Source: Candidatus Tariuqbacter arcticus (lineage in GTDB: Bacteria > Electryoneota > Tariuqbacteria > Tariuqbacterales > Tariuqbacteraceae). From it: 6,563 nucleotides of DNA. Location: assembly GCA_013202315.1 (NCBI GenBank), contig JABMRZ010000052.1:1-6563 (forward strand), written 5' to 3'. The position numbers and the translations under genes were made by a program. The notes beneath the pieces are model-generated. The model saw nothing but the letters and a program-made list of their open reading frames with translations, ran no database searches and was not told the DNA's origin. Shown here piece by piece: positions 5,190 through 6,563 of this stretch (within the stretch, counting starts at the first letter, position 1; each line of letters opens with the position of its first letter).

Positions 5190-6380
5190 CTAGGATTTAT
5201 TCCGCCGCCAAAATTTTAAATCTGAAACGACTGCGCCCATAGACGAAGAGATTTGACTATATGCTTCTTCATCTTCGCTGCGCATCCTACGCAGCCGCTC
5301 GGCGATGAACACATACATTAATGTCAGCAGCATTCCGATGAAGACGATCACCAGCGTCAAACGGGAACGGATAGGTTTGGCTTTCCGCAATGGTGGACTC
5401 GCCCGGTCCAGAACCTGCACCGCAGGCGTGTTTTTCACTTCTTCAAAACGCGCCTGTTCAAATTGAGGTATCAGGAATTCAAGGATTTTTTGGTGCTTTT
5501 CCACTTCCCGGTATAATCTCAAGTAGACCAGCCCCACTTCGGGTATTTTATCGAAAGGAATCTGGAAATTCGCCTCATCCTCGGAAGCCCCATCGGATTG
5601 GAGGGTCTTCATTGTCTTCTTAAGTTCTTTCAACTCCAAACGCCGGTTCACCACTTGAGGATAATCAGGCTCCACCGAACCCTCCAGAACTTGAATCTCC
5701 ACTTCTATAGCATATATTTTCGCCTGGATTCCAGCGGCGGTTTCAATCATCGCTTTAGTCTGATCGGTGATGGCGTAGGCTCCTTTCTCCTCTTGGAATC
5801 GCCGTAATTTATCTTCGGCTTCGGTCAGTTTCACATTCATTTCATCGACACGGTCTTCGAGGAACAGTCGATTGGCGTATGCGCTTTGAACAGATAGCCT
5901 TGTATTCACTTGCTGAAGCTGATCGACGAAGAAATTCGCCAAATCTGCGGCTAATTGAGGATTTTGCTCCCAAGCTTCAACAATTATCAAGCCTTCATCG
6001 CTCAGTTTAATAATCACTCTTTTGTTGATGGTGCCTACAGCAGCGTCCATATCCCGGCTGCCCCAAAGTTCAATCAGGCTGAATCTCTCTATGGCGGCTT
6101 CTCTGACAGTCCGGCTTTTTAGAATACCCAGATATTTCATAAGTTCATCACTTGCCCCAAATGCGAACGGTCCCCCCTGAAAAGGGTTCAGCGCTGAGGT
6201 CAGACTTAAGCCTTCATATGAACTTGAAGGGATAATGGTCGATTCTGCGCGGTACCATTTGGGAAGCAGCAGACTAATCGTTACACCCAGAACAGCGAAG
6301 ATAAAAAAAATCGCGAAAAAAATCCGCCGCCACTTGGATAATACCACAAAAATGTAGGCGATTGAACTGGTTTTCTCCAT
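5190..6380 (-). CDS. Wzz/GNVR-type polysaccharide chain-length regulator
   Basis: 396 residues with the layout of a polysaccharide co-polymerase. A short cytoplasmic N-terminus leads into a transmembrane helix (about 19-40), then a long periplasmic part, a second helix (about 341-361) and a 35-residue charged cytoplasmic tail. The periplasmic part holds coiled-coil-like helices around 171-200 and 218-262. The stretch VLDRASPPLRKAKP (323-336) before the second helix is a form of the Pro-rich motif of the family. There is no C-terminal tyrosine-kinase (Walker A) domain and no Tyr-rich tail, so it is the stand-alone type. It is expected to work with the Wzy-like protein encoded next in the direction of transcription. 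The ATG has only a weak AGG eight bases upstream; the TATAAT box at 6400-6405 is close to it. Export-type homologues without kinase are an alternative. Confidence 0.9.
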   Translation of the reverse strand: MEKTSSIAYIFVVLSKWRRIFFAIFFIFAVLGVTISLLLPKWYRAESTIIPSSSYEGLSLTSALNPFQGGPFAFGASDELMKYLGILKSRTVREAAIERFSLIELWGSRDMDAAVGTINKRVIIKLSDEGLIIVEAWEQNPQLAADLANFFVDQLQQVNTRLSVQSAYANRLFLEDRVDEMNVKLTEAEDKLRRFQEEKGAYAITDQTKAMIETAAGIQAKIYAIEVEIQVLEGSVEPDYPQVVNRRLELKELKKTMKTLQSDGASEDEANFQIPFDKIPEVGLVYLRLYREVEKHQKILEFLIPQFEQARFEEVKNTPAVQVLDRASPPLRKAKPIRSRLTLVIVFIGMLLTLMYVFIAERLRRMRSEDEEAYSQISSSMGAVVSDLKFWRRNKS

Positions 6381-6399
6381 CTTGTTTGCCTATATCCTC

Positions 6400-6428
6400 A
6401 TTATAAATTCTAGCCAAAGATATTTGAA
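6400..6428 (-). promoter_or_regulatory. Candidate sigma70-type promoter of the Wzz gene
   Basis: On the minus strand TATAAT (6405-6400) is a perfect -10 box. TTCAAA (6428-6423), four of six to consensus, lies 17 bases upstream. Transcription would start near 6393, giving a leader of only about 12 nt before the ATG at 6380. AT-rich DNA makes chance matches common, and the leader barely leaves room for a ribosome binding site, so this is tentative. Confidence 0.4.
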
Positions 6429-6443
6429 ATTTGCCCTATTATT

Positions 6444-6472
6444 GTTGGGACAGAACATTGTTCTGTCCCAAC
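6444..6472. repeat. Perfect 13-bp inverted repeat upstream of the Wzz gene
   Basis: GTTGGGACAGAAC (6444-6456), a 3-base spacer ATT, and GTTCTGTCCCAAC (6460-6472) match without error. The centre is about 65 bases upstream of the start predicted from the candidate promoter. No T-run follows on either strand, so it is not a normal terminator. It could be an activator or repressor site, or one copy of a dispersed hairpin repeat; the very short spacer favours the latter. The remainder to the right edge (6473-6563) has no gene. Confidence 0.75.
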
Positions 6473-6563
6473 CGTAATTCGATATCCGTGATTTAAAATA
6501 GAATGATTCACAGTAAATGAAGTAATGATTCTGATAGGATTTGTCCGCTGTACTGCTGATTGA

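Noticed and set aside
5390..5807. Plus-strand open frames opposite the Wzz gene
   Set aside because: Antisense to a complete two-helix Wzz protein; no supporting signals.
6444..6472. Intrinsic terminator of a gene to the right
   Set aside because: The stem is strong but neither strand has a T-run after it, and no gene end is seen between it and the right edge.

Overview
The window carries five protein genes, all on the minus strand, that read as part of a cell-surface or extracellular polysaccharide locus. In transcription order (right to left) they are: a Wzz/GNVR-type chain-length regulator (5190-6380), a multi-spanning Wzy/WaaL-like polymerase or ligase (3507-4961), a secreted protein made of four DUF4214-type repeats (2503-3207), a GT4-fold glycosyltransferase (1351-2457) and a secreted TIM-barrel glycoside-hydrolase-like protein (171-1376). 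There are no RNA genes, CRISPR array, transposase or phage genes that I can see.

The organism is probably a Gram-negative bacterium, since a two-helix Wzz and a Wzy/WaaL-like protein fit an envelope of that kind. GC content looks moderate, and the gaps are rich in small dispersed repeats of a style I associate with uncultivated candidate-phylum genomes. I cannot assign a phylum from the sequence alone.

The last three genes look like one operon: the DUF4214 gene and the glycosyltransferase are about 45 nt apart, and the glycosyltransferase overlaps the hydrolase by 26 nt. The polymerase and Wzz genes are set apart by gaps of 299 nt and 228 nt, and about 180 nt precede Wzz. These gaps hold most of the non-coding structure. 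There are two heptanucleotide arrays, each starting within five bases of a stop codon; two copies of a nonanucleotide repeat ending in TGTGAAT; a perfect 13-bp hairpin upstream of a plausible Wzz promoter; a hairpin just before the polymerase start; a 52-nt imperfect palindrome; and a dRS3-like hairpin cut by the left edge.

A likely working model, inferred from families: the glycosyltransferase adds a sugar to a lipid-linked unit in the cytoplasm, the Wzy-like protein polymerises or transfers the units on the periplasmic face, Wzz sets the chain length, and the two exported proteins act on or bind the finished glycan. Other glycosyltransferases, a flippase and an export pore would have to lie outside the window. 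The most notable single observation is a run of ten G residues inside the glycosyltransferase coding sequence, a classic form of phase-variation switch: gain or loss of one G would end the protein within about 35 codons.
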